From positions 8,874,122 to 8,938,121 of the forward strand of contig NC_092368.1 of NCBI RefSeq assembly GCF_030848805.1: a stretch of 64,000 nucleotides of DNA. Reading direction: 5' to 3'. Of this stretch, positions 10,489-21,194 are shown one piece after another (the stretch's first letter is position 1; each line of letters begins with the position of its first letter). The translations under genes were made by a program, and so were the position numbers. Origin of the DNA: Temnothorax longispinosus (taxonomy: Eukaryota > Arthropoda > Insecta > Hymenoptera > Formicidae). The notes under the pieces are model-generated. The model saw only the letters and a list, made by a program, of their open reading frames with translations. It did not search any database and was not told the DNA's origin.

Positions 10489-11053
10489 ATGCCGCGACCC
10501 AGAAGATCTAATCTTTCCCAAAAAAGCCGTAATGCAATTAGGCTTCGTAACATTGCGAATCAATCCACTGAAGAAGAACGAGAAATCGCACGAGAAGAGC
10601 GCCGCGTTAGTATGGCCCGACTTCATGCTTCTAAAACACAAGAGCAAAGAGAGGCAGCCCGTGAAACGGCTCGGTTGGCAATGAGAAATCGTCGAGCTTA
10701 TCGCACAGATCAACAACGAGATAATCTTCGACGCGCAAGAAGAAATGCTTCAAGTGTTGATTTGAATCGAGCAGCGTTTCTATACGATTGCACAATTGAT
10801 TACAGCTCGCATCCTTTCGTTCGCATTGGTCCAATGGACGTTGTTTGTGGGCATTGTGACGCATTGAAGTTTGCTGGAGAAACGCCTGGATTGTGTTCCC
10901 TTAATGGCAAAGTGAAATTGCCATTATTGACTCCGCCACCTGAGCCATTGGATTCATTGCTTCGTGGCGAAACACCAGAATCACATGATCGACATAAATT
11001 AGACCAATCAGTTCAAACGAATGTACCCCTGTTGAACCCCCAACAGAAGGAAG
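10489..11053 (+). pseudogene. Helitron replication/helicase protein, N-terminal part
   Basis: The frame starts MPRPRRSNLSQKSRNAIRLR, a basic N-terminus with many arginines, and continues through a region with repeated basic heptad-like stretches. A CGHCDALKFAGETPGLC motif at about residues 124-140 is followed by GKVKLPLLTPPPEPL; this zinc-binding block and the PLL..PPEPL element are typical of the N-terminal region of insect Helitron Rep/helicase proteins. The original protein is expected to run well over 1000 residues, with a HUH Rep domain and a PIF1-type helicase. Here it stops at the insertion at 11055, and the Rep domain with its HUH and tyrosine motifs is absent, so the copy cannot encode its own transposase. 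Confidence 0.75.
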
Positions 11054-11294
11054 TCCCTTACAGAAAAGTATTACTGACTAAATACTTAAAATCTCAGTGA
11101 TTTAATACTGTCAATATTTATTTGGGAAATACTGGGAAAATACTGGTAGTAATAAATATTATAGGTAGTGATTAATACTACACAGAACTACTGGTGCTTA
11201 GTATTGAATTACTCACCGATATTTCGATTTCCGATATTTACCCGGCATAAAAAAAAATTATTTTTTTTCGAAATTTTATTATTATTTTATAACT

Positions 11295-11516
11295 AAATTT
11301 GTTTCTTAAGATGCAGTCTATAATTATAAATATTTTCTCGTATTTGAAAAACACACTTACCTTGGTGGGATCGAACTCGGGACCTCTGGATCGTGAGCCA
11401 ACTGCCTTACGTGGTAGACTACTTCTTAATTTGATGTAAGTGTTATATATAGTCTACATGTGTCATAACCAGCGCAAGTATATAATTTTTCAAAAATCAT
11501 CTTAAGAAACAAATTC
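11295..11516. mobile_element. Inverted-repeat element with a tRNA-like core
   Basis: AAATTTGTTTCTTAAGATG at 11295-11313 is repeated as its reverse complement at 11498-11516. Between them, on the minus strand, is the tRNA-like block at 11361-11424. It is nested within the CCCTTACA-ended element. Confidence 0.5.
11361..11424 (-). ncRNA. tRNA-like module (Arg-ACG-like, degenerate)
   Basis: The minus strand contains TTGGCTCACGATCCAGAGG, in which a loop TCACGAT with anticodon ACG sits on a weak stem, and GTCCCGAGTTCGATCCC, a B-box/T-arm. The D-arm region is poorly formed. It is more likely a Pol III promoter module carried by a mobile element than a working tRNA. Confidence 0.4.
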
Positions 11517-12086
11517 AGTTTAAAAAGAGTAATAAAATTTTGAATTGGATATTAAACTGATATCCTCAGTACTATTTCAAAACTTGTACACTTTTATCAC
11601 GACGAATTAGTACAGACCTTCATATAAAATGTATTTGTGCCTTACTTTTATCTCTTTTCCTTAATATTATCAGGAATTACCCATTATAATGTTTCTATAC
11701 AAATTGTAGTACTGGTCAGTGATTAATTTCACATGGAATATTCAGTTCAGTACTTGAGTATTAATATTAAAATACTGGCCAGTGATTTATTACACATGGA
11801 ATCCTTGGTTCAGTACTTCAGTACTAACATTGCAATACTCATCAGTAATTCAACACAAGTATTTTTCACCTAGTATTAAATGCTTTCTCATCAGAAATTT
11901 AATACTAAGTATTCAATACTCGTCCTGTATTAAATACTACTTTCATAAATTACTGACCAGTAATAAAATACTATGCAATACTTGGATCACAGTGATTCAA
12001 GTACTAATAAATACTTAATTTTAGTATTATTAATACACAAAATAAGTATTTATTACTAACCAGCTAGTAATACTTTTTTGTAAGGG

Positions 12087-12686
12087 TATGAAGGCAATTG
12101 ATGATGGAAATGGTGGCTTATTTTTCCTGGATGCCCCCGGTGGAACTGGGAAGACATTCCTCATGTCATTGATTTTGGCCACTGTTCGTGCAAGATCCGA
12201 CATTGCGGTAGCAGTTGCTTCTTCTGGAATAGCGGCCACATTGTTAGAAGGATGCCGTTCGGCTCATTCAGCGTTAAAATTGCCGTTAAACCTTCAAACT
12301 ATTGAACAACCGACATGTAACATTGCGAAACACTCCGCAATGGCCAAAGTTTTAGTAGCGTCTAAAATCATCATCTGGGACGAATGCACAATGGCGCACA
12401 AACGCGCATTAAAAGCACTTGACCGAACATTGAAAGATCTGCGCAATGACTCGAGATGTTTTGGAGGCGCAATGATTTTACTGTCTGGCGATTTCCGCCA
12501 AACACTGCCAGTCATTCCAAGATTGACTGCTGCCGATGAAATAAACGCTTGCCTCAAATCATCAAATCTGTGGCGCTTTGTGAAGAAACTTCAGCTGGCA
12601 GCAAACATGAGAGTTGCATTGCTGAACGATCCATCTGCTCAAGATTTCTCCAAACAATTGCTGACTATCGGTAATAGCCGTGTTTC
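12087..12686 (+). pseudogene. Helitron PIF1-type helicase, motor domain part 1
   Basis: The frame reads MKAIDDGNGGLFFLDAPGG then TGKTF, a Walker A motif (GGTGKT), followed by SSGIAATLL and KIIIWDEC, the Walker B/DEAD-like motif of superfamily 1B PIF1 helicases; SGDFRQTLPV is motif III. This is the helicase that unwinds DNA during Helitron rolling-circle transposition. The coding sequence is cut at 12686 by the Copia insertion and continues after 18292. The stretch is about 200 codons and still open. Confidence 0.85.
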
Positions 12687-12965
12687 TGTTGAGAATATGT
12701 ACATTTGTGTTGGCTATAGTGGCGAGCGAGTATGTGTGAGCACGCTTGGTATGTGCAAGTATAGGTAGGAGAGGGAGTTTCGGTTCGAGCGTGCTCGTAC
12801 GCGAGAGAAGGGGCTAGAACGATTACAGCTGTTGAACTGTATGCACCGCGCAGTACAGATACCTGATCTTCACATAAATAAGTTGTATTAAATAATAAAC
12901 ACTTTATTTCACTCTTTCATTCAAATAAATAAGTTATAGATTATTTATCTGACCCCAAATTAACA
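12687..12965 (+). repeat. Copia 5' LTR
   Basis: 279 bp, TG...CA ends. It contains AATAATAAACAC and AATAAATAAG polyadenylation-like stretches near the end. It differs from the 3' LTR by a 2-bp TA indel, a few substitutions and a 1-bp difference near the end. Confidence 0.95.
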
Positions 12966-12977
12966 TGGTAGCAGAAC
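12966..12977 (+). promoter_or_regulatory. Primer-binding site, initiator tRNA-Met type
   Basis: TGGTAGCAGAAC lies immediately after the LTR. From known insect initiator tRNA-Met 3' ends the complement would be TGGTAGCAGAGC, so 11 of 12 bases agree. It would prime minus-strand DNA synthesis. Confidence 0.7.
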
Positions 12978-13035
12978 GTGGTTAAAAGAGTGTGCTAAAA
13001 TAAAGTGTGTCGTTGTTGAGAGTTCAACGGATCAC

Positions 13036-14209
13036 CATGGGAAACGACGATTTCAAGATACCAGTATTTGATGAAGAAAATTATCAAATGTGAAGAAAAA
13101 GGATTGCAATGTATTTGAAGATGAAGAAATGTGAAGAAAACATAACTAGAGAGAAAACGGCAAGTGACAAAGAGCAGTGGGATGAAGCTGATTTGAAAGC
13201 AATCAATTACATATACAGCTCTATTTCGGATAGACAAATGGAGTTCATTTGTAATGAAACGACGGCTCATGGAATAATGAAGAAGTTTGATCAAATATAC
13301 TTGAAAGAGTCTACAGCGATGCAAATTGTGTACAGAAATAAATTGGAAAGATTGAGACTGAAAAATTATAGTAATGCAGCAACGTTTTTTTTGGATTTTG
13401 AAAAGTGCATTAATGATTTGAAAAGTGCGGGTGCTACAGTGACAGAAAAAGAGAAGTTGAATTATATATTGAATACGCTACCAGAGTCGTACAGCTATAT
13501 AGGCGACCTTATAGACACATTAAAGGAAACCGATCAAACGGCAGAATATGTGAAAAATAAGATACAGATGGCGGAAATGAAGAATAAAAGTAGTGAGACG
13601 AGTAACAGAAATTCAAGCGTCTTCACAGTTAATAAAAATCAACGCACGTGCTTCAAGTGTGGAAAAGTTGGCCATATACAAAAAGACTGTAAAAACGAAG
13701 GACAAACGGCAGGCAGGGGTTCGTCTTGGAGGTCAACGCGAGGCTATAGAGGATCAAGAGGTAGAGGTGGCTATAGAGGACAACATCGACGAGGAACGAG
13801 TGCGCATAATTCTCAAGTAGACGCAGGCAACGGACAAAGCACGAGTCGCTGGAACGAGCCGAGGGAAGAAGAAAACAAAGGCTCTTGGATAGCCAAGGTC
13901 GAGAGAAATACAGCTAATGCGTATAATAGTAAGGTAAACGATAGACATTGTAACGATATTGAGTGGATATTAGACAGCGGTAGTACGGATCATATCGTAA
14001 ACAATGACAGTTACTTTGAGAATTTCGAAACTTTGAAAAGTCCAATAAACGTATATTTAGGAGATAATAAAACCGTAAAGGCGACCAAGATAGGAAATAT
14101 TGTAAGTTACTTTGATGCTTTTGGTAAACAGACCGAATTAAACATGAAAGGCGTATTGTACGTTAAGAATATGAATTTGAATTTGATAAGTTTTAGTAAT
14201 TTAAAATAA
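13036..14209 (+). pseudogene. Copia Gag and protease remnant
   Basis: The likely start ATG at 13037 opens MGNDDFKIPVFDEENYQM, then meets an in-frame TGA where Copia Gag usually has tryptophan. The frame resumes at once (RKRIAMYLKMKK) and runs to 14209. It includes a UBN2-type Gag domain (LKAINYIYSSIS through LPESYSYIGDL), a CCHC zinc knuckle CFKCGKVGHIQKDC at about 13648-13690, an RG-rich spacer, and an aspartic protease motif WILDSGSTDHI at about 13963. The frame stops at NLISFSNLK; a one-base shift near 14200 leads into the integrase frame. The Gag would form the particle and the protease would cleave the polyprotein. Confidence 0.85.
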
Positions 14210-14214
14210 CGGAT

Positions 14215-15444
14215 AATAATAAGATAGTCTCGGAAAAGAATTTGGCAAAAATATTTGATAAAAATGGAAATATGATGGCGGTGGCAGAAAAGAGGAATGG
14301 GTTGTATCATATGAAAAGTAGAGTTAGAGTAAATGATTCTACAGTTAATTATATAAATAAGAAAGGTAGCAACGTGAGTTCGAAAGAGAAATGGCACAGG
14401 TTGTTAGGGCATGTAAATTTTAAATACTTAAATGTGTTATGTAAGAATCAGCTGTTAAATGGTATACCGAATGAACTGGATGGCGAATTCTTGAAATGTA
14501 AAACATGTATAGAAAATAAAATGCACAATGTACCGTTTAAAGATAACAGATATAGAGCGAAAGAAATATTAGAGATAGTTCACACTGATGTTTGTGGACC
14601 GTTCCGAACAACGGGATTTAGAGGTGAAAAGGGTTTTATAGCATTTATCGATGATTATAGCAAAATTGCGAGAGCATACACCATAAAATCTAAAGCTGAA
14701 GTTAGTGAGTGCATTAAAGATTACATTAACGAATGTGAAAATTTAACCGGAAAAAGAGTAAAATATTTAAGATGTGATAACGGAAAAGAATTTTTAAATA
14801 AGGAAGTTTTTGGATTTGCAAAGAGTAAAGGGATCGTAATTTCGCCGTGTCCCGCATATGTACATGAATTAAATGGTGTTGCGGAAAGATTTAATAGGTC
14901 GATAATGGACATGTCGCGTTGCTTATTAGATGAAGCACAAGTAGATAAAAAATATTGGCCGGAAATAGTTCATGCGGCAACTTATTTAAAAAATTGCACG
15001 TTAACTAATACAATTGAGAAGAAAACACCATATGAAATATTTTTTGGAAAAAGACCGGATGTATCACATTTAAAATTATATGGGAGTAAAGTGTTTGTTA
15101 GGAAGCCGGAACAAAAAAGAACGTCAAAATGGGATAAAAAGGCGGAAGAAGGAATTTTACTCGGGTATAGTGAAAATGGTTATCGAGTATTAATAAATAA
15201 TAAAGTGTTCGTAGCTAGACACGTTGATGAGGTTATAGAAGAAACGGAAAAATGTATCGGATTAGATAGTGAAGAGTCAGATGTAGGTACTAGTTCGGAA
15301 AATGAGAGAAAGTCTGATAGCGAAGAATCTTTAGATGAAACGTTTAAAAGTCCAATAAATGATAAATTAAAAATTAAAGAAAATAAAGATCAACTTAAAA
15401 TTCCGAGAAGATCAGAAAGAATTAGAAGCTGTCCTGATCGTTGA
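14215..15444 (+). pseudogene. Copia integrase remnant
   Basis: Motifs in order: the GAG-pre-integrase HHCC zinc finger (WHRLLGHVNFKYLNVL and CKTCIENKMH), then the catalytic core with VHTDVCGPF (first Asp), RCDNGKEFLN (second Asp) and ELNGVAERFNRSIMDM (Glu). The C-terminal part includes the Copia PYEIFFGKRPDVSHLKLYG block. The three acidic residues are retained. The frame ends at a stop near 15442, with another shift near 15570 before the RT frame. The acidic region EESDVGTSSENERKSDSEES is a normal linker. Confidence 0.9.
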
Positions 15445-15449
15445 CGAGT

Positions 15450-16663
15450 ATAAAGTGAAAAATAGAAATAGTGTCGCAAATTATTGTAGAACAAATACTC
15501 CTGTTACATTTGAGGAGGCGATTCAATCCAACGACAGCAAAAAATGGATAGAAGCAATGGATATAAAGAAATGAACTGTATAAAATTAAATAAAACGTGG
15601 GTATTAGTTGAAAATAAAGGAAAAAGGGCTATAGATGTAAAATGGATATATAATAAGAAATCAAATGGTACATATAAGGCTAGGTTAGTTGTAAGAGGAT
15701 TTCAACAAACAGATGAAGTAGATGACATATATGCTCCAGTTGCAAAAATGCAAACGTTAAAAATACTTTTGGTATATTGTTGTAAAATGGGTTTAAATAT
15801 CGAACAAATGGATGTCGAGACAGCCTTTTTGAATGGGAGAGTAACGTCTGAAGTATATATTAATCAACCGAAGGGATATGAAGACGGAACCGGTAGACTG
15901 TGTAAATTATTAAAAGCGTTATACGGTTTGAAAGAGAGTCCTAGAGCGTGGTATGAGTGTCTCGATAAATTTCTGTTGAAATTAGGATTTGAGAGAAGTA
16001 ATATTGATTACTGTTTGTATATTTTAAAATCAGATAAAGATACAGTTTATTTACTTATATATGTTGATGACTTGTTAATTTGTAGTAAAAATGATGTATT
16101 GATAGAGGAAGTAAAGAAACTATTGTCGGAAAAATTTAAAATGAAAGAACTAGGAAAAATAAAAGAATATCTAGGGATTTTCGTAGCGTATGATGTGTCC
16201 CGTAAAGTAATGAAATTATCTCAACAGGAATATATTAAATCGTTAGCTGTGAAATACGATATAGAACAGTGTAAAGCGTACAAAACACCGATGGAGGTAA
16301 ACTTAAAACTTGAGAAATCTGATGAGTGTGAAAGAAATATTAAATATAGAAATTTAATAGGTGCTTCGTTGTATATAAGTTCGGCTACGAGGCCAGACAT
16401 AAGTTTTGCGGTAAATTATTTAAGTAGATTTCAGAATTGTTATAATAATACACATTTTAAATATGCTTTGAGAATATTGAAATATTTGTATTTGACTCGA
16501 GATTTAAGTTTACTGTATAATGGAAATAAAGACACAGAGATAGTTGATTGTTATGTAGATGCCGATTGGGCAGGCGATAATATTGATACAAAGTCAACAA
16601 CTGGATTTGTAATTAGATTATTTGGAAACATTGTATGTTGGAAGTCGAGAAAACAAAAATCTG
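15450..16663 (+). pseudogene. Copia reverse transcriptase and RNase H (5' part)
   Basis: After the frameshift region (KKWIEAMD at about 15540) the RVT_2-type domain runs from NKTWVLVENKGKRAIDVKW, through ARLVVRGFQQ, MDVETAFLNG, and ALYGLKESPRAWY, to YVDDLLIC at about 16060-16086, the catalytic YVDD. RNase H starts with CYVDADWAGD at about 16549 and SRKQKS. The coding sequence is cut at 16663 by the GGTAA foldback element and continues at 17612. The original reading frame is preserved on both sides apart from the 8-bp duplication. Confidence 0.9.
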
Positions 16664-17611
16664 GGTAATTATGCAGTATAGGGGAAGCACCTCCGATGAC
16701 CTTGACCTTGACATATGTTGTCAAGGTCACCCTCCTGAGTGACCTTCAGAAGGTTTTAGCCGTCGCTCGCTATTCGTTAAAAAGTTATTAACAAAAAAAG
16801 TTTCGAAAATATAGCAGCTATTTTGAGTATTGGAAGGCATAAATAACTAATATATACGTGTGTGTACCCTGCTTTAAAAAAAATCACAACTTCTTTAAAG
16901 CAGGGCACACACACATGTGTGTATGTCCTGCTTTATAGAAGTTGTGATTTTCTTTAAAGCAGGGCACACACACATGTGTGTATGTCCTGCTTTATAGAAG
17001 TTGTGATTTTTTTTAAAGCAGGGCACACACACGTATATATTAGTTTTTTATGCCTTCCAATACTCAAAATAGTTGCTATATTTTCCAAATTTTTTTGTTA
17101 ATAATTTGTTGTGTTAGTTATTCTATATAATTATCAATAATTTTATAAAGTATTATAATGTATATTTTATTCATTGATTTTTTCAGTTATGGGATACATA
17201 ATAGACATTGTTTCAAAAAAAGCGTCTATTTGTTCGTTAAAATCAAATGCTCGTTTGAACATGAATTCCGCTAAATAATGGTTGAAGTGATATTCTCTTG
17301 TATATATACTTTTCAATATACCAACTATTCTCTACTTTAGATAACTTTTCTTTCAGTATACCAACAATTCACTGTTTTAAATAATTTTCCTTCGTTCATA
17401 CATGGACCTATTTCTACATAAATATCAGTCATTTATGTCTATTAGTACTCAAAATAATTGCTATATTTTCGAAACTTTTTTTGTTTATAACTTTTTAATG
17501 AAAAACGAGCGACGGCTAAAACCTTCTGAAGGTCACTCAGGAGGGTGACCTTGACAACATATGTCAAGGTCAAGGTCATCGGAGGTGCTTCCCCTATACT
17601 GCATAATTACC
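16664..17611. mobile_element. GGTAA foldback element, copy A
   Basis: The element starts GGTAATTATGCAG and ends with its exact reverse complement. It is flanked by the 8-bp duplication AAAATCTG (16656-16663 and 17612-17619). The outer 38 bp of the two ends are identical; the subterminal block (TGACCTTGACATATG then TTGTCAAGGTCACCC and CCTTCAGAAGGTTTTA) is present at both ends. The centre has a tandem array with alternating GTGTGTA and CCTGCTTTA motifs (16856-17040). There is no coding sequence. An 8-bp duplication is found in hAT, P and Merlin-type transposons; the GG start fits none of them cleanly, so the superfamily is open. Copy B is at 52152-53357. Confidence 0.85.
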
Positions 17612-17960
17612 AAAATCTGTAACTAAAGCGTCAACGTTTGCTGAATATGTTGCGTTGTCTGAGGCTGTAACCGAAATAAAATTGATAACTGAATTGTTAA
17701 AATTGTTTAATGTAGAGTGTAAAAAAGCTGTTAATGTATACGAAGACAACTCTGGTGCAATTAATATAGCTAAGTATGGGAATTTCACGAAAAATTCGAA
17801 ACATATAGAGGTTCATTAGCATTATGTGCATGAGAGTGTGAATGAAGGAAAAATAGATATTATAAAAGTTGATTCGAATGACAATGTTGCAGACATATTT
17901 ACAAAGTCCTTGAATAGGGAAAAACATGAAAAATTTCGGGAAATGTTGAATGTAGTATGA
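17612..17960 (+). pseudogene. Copia RNase H, 3' part
   Basis: Continues the RNase H from the other side of the insertion: SVTKASTFAEYVALSEA, then VYEDNSGAINIA with catalytic acidic residues, and the conserved end VADIFTKSLNREKHEKF. A TAG stop interrupts after SKHIEVH near 17817, followed by HYVHESV in frame. The terminal stop is at 17958-17960, about 50 bp before the 3' LTR. Confidence 0.9.
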
Positions 17961-18009
17961 CATGAAGATTTTGAATGTTCTGTAAGTACAGCACAAATGT
18001 AAGGAGGCG

Positions 18010-18287
18010 TGTTGAGAATATGTACATTTGTGTTGGCTATAGTGGCGAGCGAGTATGTGTGAGCACGCTTGGTATGTGCAAGTAGGTAGGAGAGGGAGTT
18101 TCGGTTCGAGCGTGCTCGTACGCGAGAGAAGGGGCTAGAACGATTACAGCTGTTGAACTGTAGGCACCGCGCAGCACAGATACCTGATCTTCACATAAAT
18201 AAGTTGTATTAAATAATAAACACTTTATTTCACTCTTTCATTCAAATAAATAAGTTATAGATTATTTATCTGACCACCAAATTAACA
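18010..18287 (+). repeat. Copia 3' LTR
   Basis: 278 bp, TGTTGAG...TTAACA, preceded by the purine tract AAGGAGGCG and followed by the duplication GTTTC. Confidence 0.95.
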
Positions 18288-18292
18288 GTTTC

Positions 18293-18975
18293 TGTCGACG
18301 AATCGAGTGGATTGATTTCATTTCCTCCGAATTTTTGCAATTTTGTCTCATCGAAAGACGAGCTCATCAACAAAGTATTCCTGAACATAAACTAAGAATA
18401 AAGATGTGGATGACTTAAACTTTGTAATTCAGAATCAAATCGTTGATACTCTGCGTTCATTCAAATCTATTGACTGTGTAACAAACGAAGACGAAGCCAC
18501 CAACTATCCAACTGAATTTTTAAACTCCTTGGATGTGCCTGGCTTACCACCGCACAATTTACAACTAAAGGTTGGCTCGGTAGTCATCATGCTTCGAAAT
18601 CTAAACCAACCAAAACTATGCAATGGAACGCGTTTGGTGATAAGAAAACTGATGATCAATGTGATTCACGCGACGATACTCAAAGGAAAATTCAAAGGTG
18701 AGGAAGTTCTCATTCCGAGGATTCCGATGATCCCAACCGATATGCCCTTTGAGTTTAAACGAATTCAATTTCCGATTCGTCTTGCATTCACCATGACGAT
18801 TAACAAATCACAAGGCCAATCCTTGAGTGTTTGTGGTCTGAATTTAGAAAATGCATGTTTTTCTCATGGTCAATTGTTCGTGGCATGTTCACGTGTCGGC
18901 AAACCATCCGCTTTATTTGTTCTTGCGCCTGATAACAAAACGAAAAATGTCGTATATCACAAGGTGCTTTACTGA
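18293..18975 (+). pseudogene. Helitron PIF1-type helicase, C-terminal part
   Basis: Resumes after the Copia. A short part (SFPPNFCNFVSSKDELI) leads to a damaged stretch with stops near 18390, then an open frame of about 190 codons: QIVDTLRS, the LKVGSVVIMLRN and GTRLVI motifs, and the C-terminal FPIRLAFTMTINKSQGQSL followed by GQLFVACSRV. TINKSQGQ and VACSRV are helicase motifs V and VI of the PIF1/RecD group. Compared with the family about 15 residues seem deleted near 18395. It ends at TGA/TAA near 18975. Confidence 0.85.
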
Positions 18976-19094
18976 AGGGAATCAACCCAAGTGTAACCCA
19001 ATGCAGTACATAGCTTCATCAAAGCAAATGTCTTGCCGACACGCCATTGAAATACTTGATTTTTGTACTTTTATTGAATTTTTTTTTTCTTTAT

Positions 19095-21088
19095 ATAGGG
19101 GAGAGTGGGGCTTGTTACACGGGTAGGTTGATACAGTGGCTTTAAAAAAAAAAAAATGAACGCGTGGTCGCCACGCGCGTTAGAAGTGAAACTTCTAAAG
19201 GCAAGGCTTTGCCATAACCTTTCTGAAATTAATACAAAAACAATGCAACGGAATTAGTCACTCCAAGCCGCCCGCAACTCGAAAATATAGTGTGTTTACA
19301 CGCAGTTCTCACTATATCCGTCTCGCCAGTGCCGTACGCCTGATCAAATTTTCGTGACGCGTTTTTGAGTCGCAAAATCGAATTTACTTACCGATCCAAA
19401 AGGAGTTTCACTTTGTACGCCTGTTGGTCGAATTTTCGTGACACTATTTCGTGACGTTTTTTCGTGTCGCACAATCGAACTTACTACCGTACCAAAGAAT
19501 TAAGTTTCATTTTGTACGCCTATTGTCGAATTTTCGTTACATTTTTCGTGTCGCATAATCGAACTTATATTACTACCGTGCCAGAAAAAGAACCGTCTCG
19601 CCAACGCCGTACGCCTATTGGTCAAATTTTCGTTACATTTTTCGTGTCGCGCAATCAAACTTACTACCGTACCAAAGAAGTTTTATTTCGTACGCCTATT
19701 GGTCGAATTTTCGTTACACTTTCTGTGTCGCACAATCGAACTTACTACCGTACCAAAGAAGTTTTATTTCGTACGCCTATTGGTCAAATTTTCGTTACAC
19801 TTTCTGTGTCGCACAATCGAACTTACTACCGTACCAAAGAAGTTTTATTTCGTACGCCTATTGGTCGAATTTTTGTTGCACTTTTCGTGTCGCATAATCG
19901 AACTTACTACCGTGCCAGAAGAAGAACCGTCTCGACAACGCCGTACGCCTATTGGTCAAATTTTCGTTACACTTTTCGTGTCGCACAATCGAACTTACTA
20001 CCGTACCAAAGAAGTTTCACTTCTGTTACACTTTTTCGTGTCGCGAATCGAACTCACTACCGTGTACCTAAAGAAGTTTTACTTCAAAAAGCAATAGATG
20101 ACAGAGCAGTGAAGACTATTGGAGATCAACACGCTTGTTGTTATACAAGTTCTGACGGGTTTAGGTTAGTCTAGCTTAACGGACAAGTGCGTCACAAAGC
20201 TTTTTGTAAAATCAGCCTTGGCGATCTACATTTTCTCGGAAGATTTTATTGCTGTGCAACAAAATATATAAAAAGTTAGTGTTTAAAAAGTATATGGTTA
20301 CATTTTGTGATTATTATGAAGTAATTTGGTGATATATTTGATACAATAGAACTTTCTGTTTTTCTCAGATTTAATAATCTATACTGAAGTGTCTAGAAGG
20401 GGCGTTACATTTTTGAAGGGGTAGATTGTTACACTGTAAAACACATGCAAAATGTGTAAAAAACGAAGTGTTTTATGTTTGCGACAACTGCAACTCTAAT
20501 TTTGATTAAAACGCAATTATTTTTTAAAAGATGTTGGAATTTTAATTTTTTTTTGGTATTTTCCTATTGCTTAAATTATATAACTGAAATACCAGGCAAT
20601 ATTTCTTATTTTTTGTGTTGTAATTTGCTTACCATTTCGTAATTACTTACAATTTATCAAATTATTTTCACCTTCAATAAAAATGAGTTCTTTACTGACA
20701 TTCCATTATCAGTAGTGATATTTAGACGACAGAAACACAAAGTATGAAAGGACAAAAGGAAATGTAACTCATTTCAGTAAGTGATGCAATAAAATCATTA
20801 ATACAACGTTAATTTTCTTCTTTTTAACTCCTTTGACCAATGTAACAACTTATACCACCCACTGTAACAACTATCCCCACTAGGGGGCATGTTGTTACAA
20901 AAAACATGCTTCCATATTTAATTATTTATCCCATATGTTAATATTTAGATAGGAATGAAAAAAAATTGGAACATTCTCCAATGTTGTACCAAACCAACGG
21001 TATAACTTTCAGAAAGTTAGGGTGCAAAATATTCGGTTTAAAAATTATTATTTGCAAATTGTAACGACTAGCCCCACTCTCTCCTATA
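19095..21088. mobile_element. GGGG-ended TIR element with GTTACA subterminal motifs
   Basis: The left end reads ATAGGGGAGAGTGGGGCTTG then TTACA, and the right end is its inverted counterpart (TGTAACGACTAGCCCCACTC then TCTCCTAT). Multiple TGTTACA/TGTAACAA motifs occur near both ends (20400-20440, 20840-20900). The middle holds the 81-bp minisatellite (19360-20090). It is inserted downstream of the Helitron helicase and before its 3' hairpin. The ATAT flanks are palindromic, so the target duplication could not be fixed. Confidence 0.6.
19360..20090 (+). repeat. 81-bp minisatellite with an open reading frame
   Basis: Units begin CGTACGCCTATTGGTCGAAT and include TCGAACTTACTACCGTACCA. The cleanest units repeat every 81 bp (27 codons), so at least two forward frames stay open: one from about 19464 to 20174 and another from about 19618 to 20097. 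The translated unit reads RTPIGRIFVTLSVSHNRTYY in the first frame. Outer copies are shortened or altered. The open frame is explained by the repeat length being a multiple of three, so I do not call it a gene. Confidence 0.8.
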
Positions 21089-21194
21089 TTATCCTAATGA
21101 ACTATTGAACTTAATAAATTTTTTGTATTCATTTTATTACGTTAATTAAAATCATAAATTAAGTTTAGCTAAAAGGTATCACTACATTCATTGA

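Larger units (their letters stand above)
11055..12086. mobile_element. TIR element with CCCTTACARAAAAGTATTAC ends
   Basis: The left end CCCTTACAGAAAAGTATTAC and the reverse complement of the right end (CCCTTACAAAAAAGTATTAC) match in 19 of 20 bases. The body is dominated by degenerate AGTATT/AATACT motifs on both strands. It sits between two fragments of the Helitron protein and coincides with loss of the intervening Helitron coding sequence. No target duplication is evident, so insertion plus deletion, or rearrangement, is likely. Confidence 0.65.
12687..18287 (+). mobile_element. Ty1/Copia LTR retrotransposon inserted in the Helitron helicase
   Basis: LTRs at 12687-12965 and 18010-18287 begin TGTTGAGAAT and end ATTAACA. 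The 5-bp duplication GTTTC is present at 12682-12686 and 18288-18292. A primer-binding site follows the 5' LTR and a purine-rich AAGGAGG precedes the 3' LTR. Gag, protease, integrase, reverse transcriptase and RNase H remnants appear in Copia order (integrase before RT). Removing the foldback insertion gives about 4.6 kb, a normal Copia size. The ORFs are broken by at least two stop codons and several frameshifts, although the LTRs differ at only a few positions. Confidence 0.95.
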
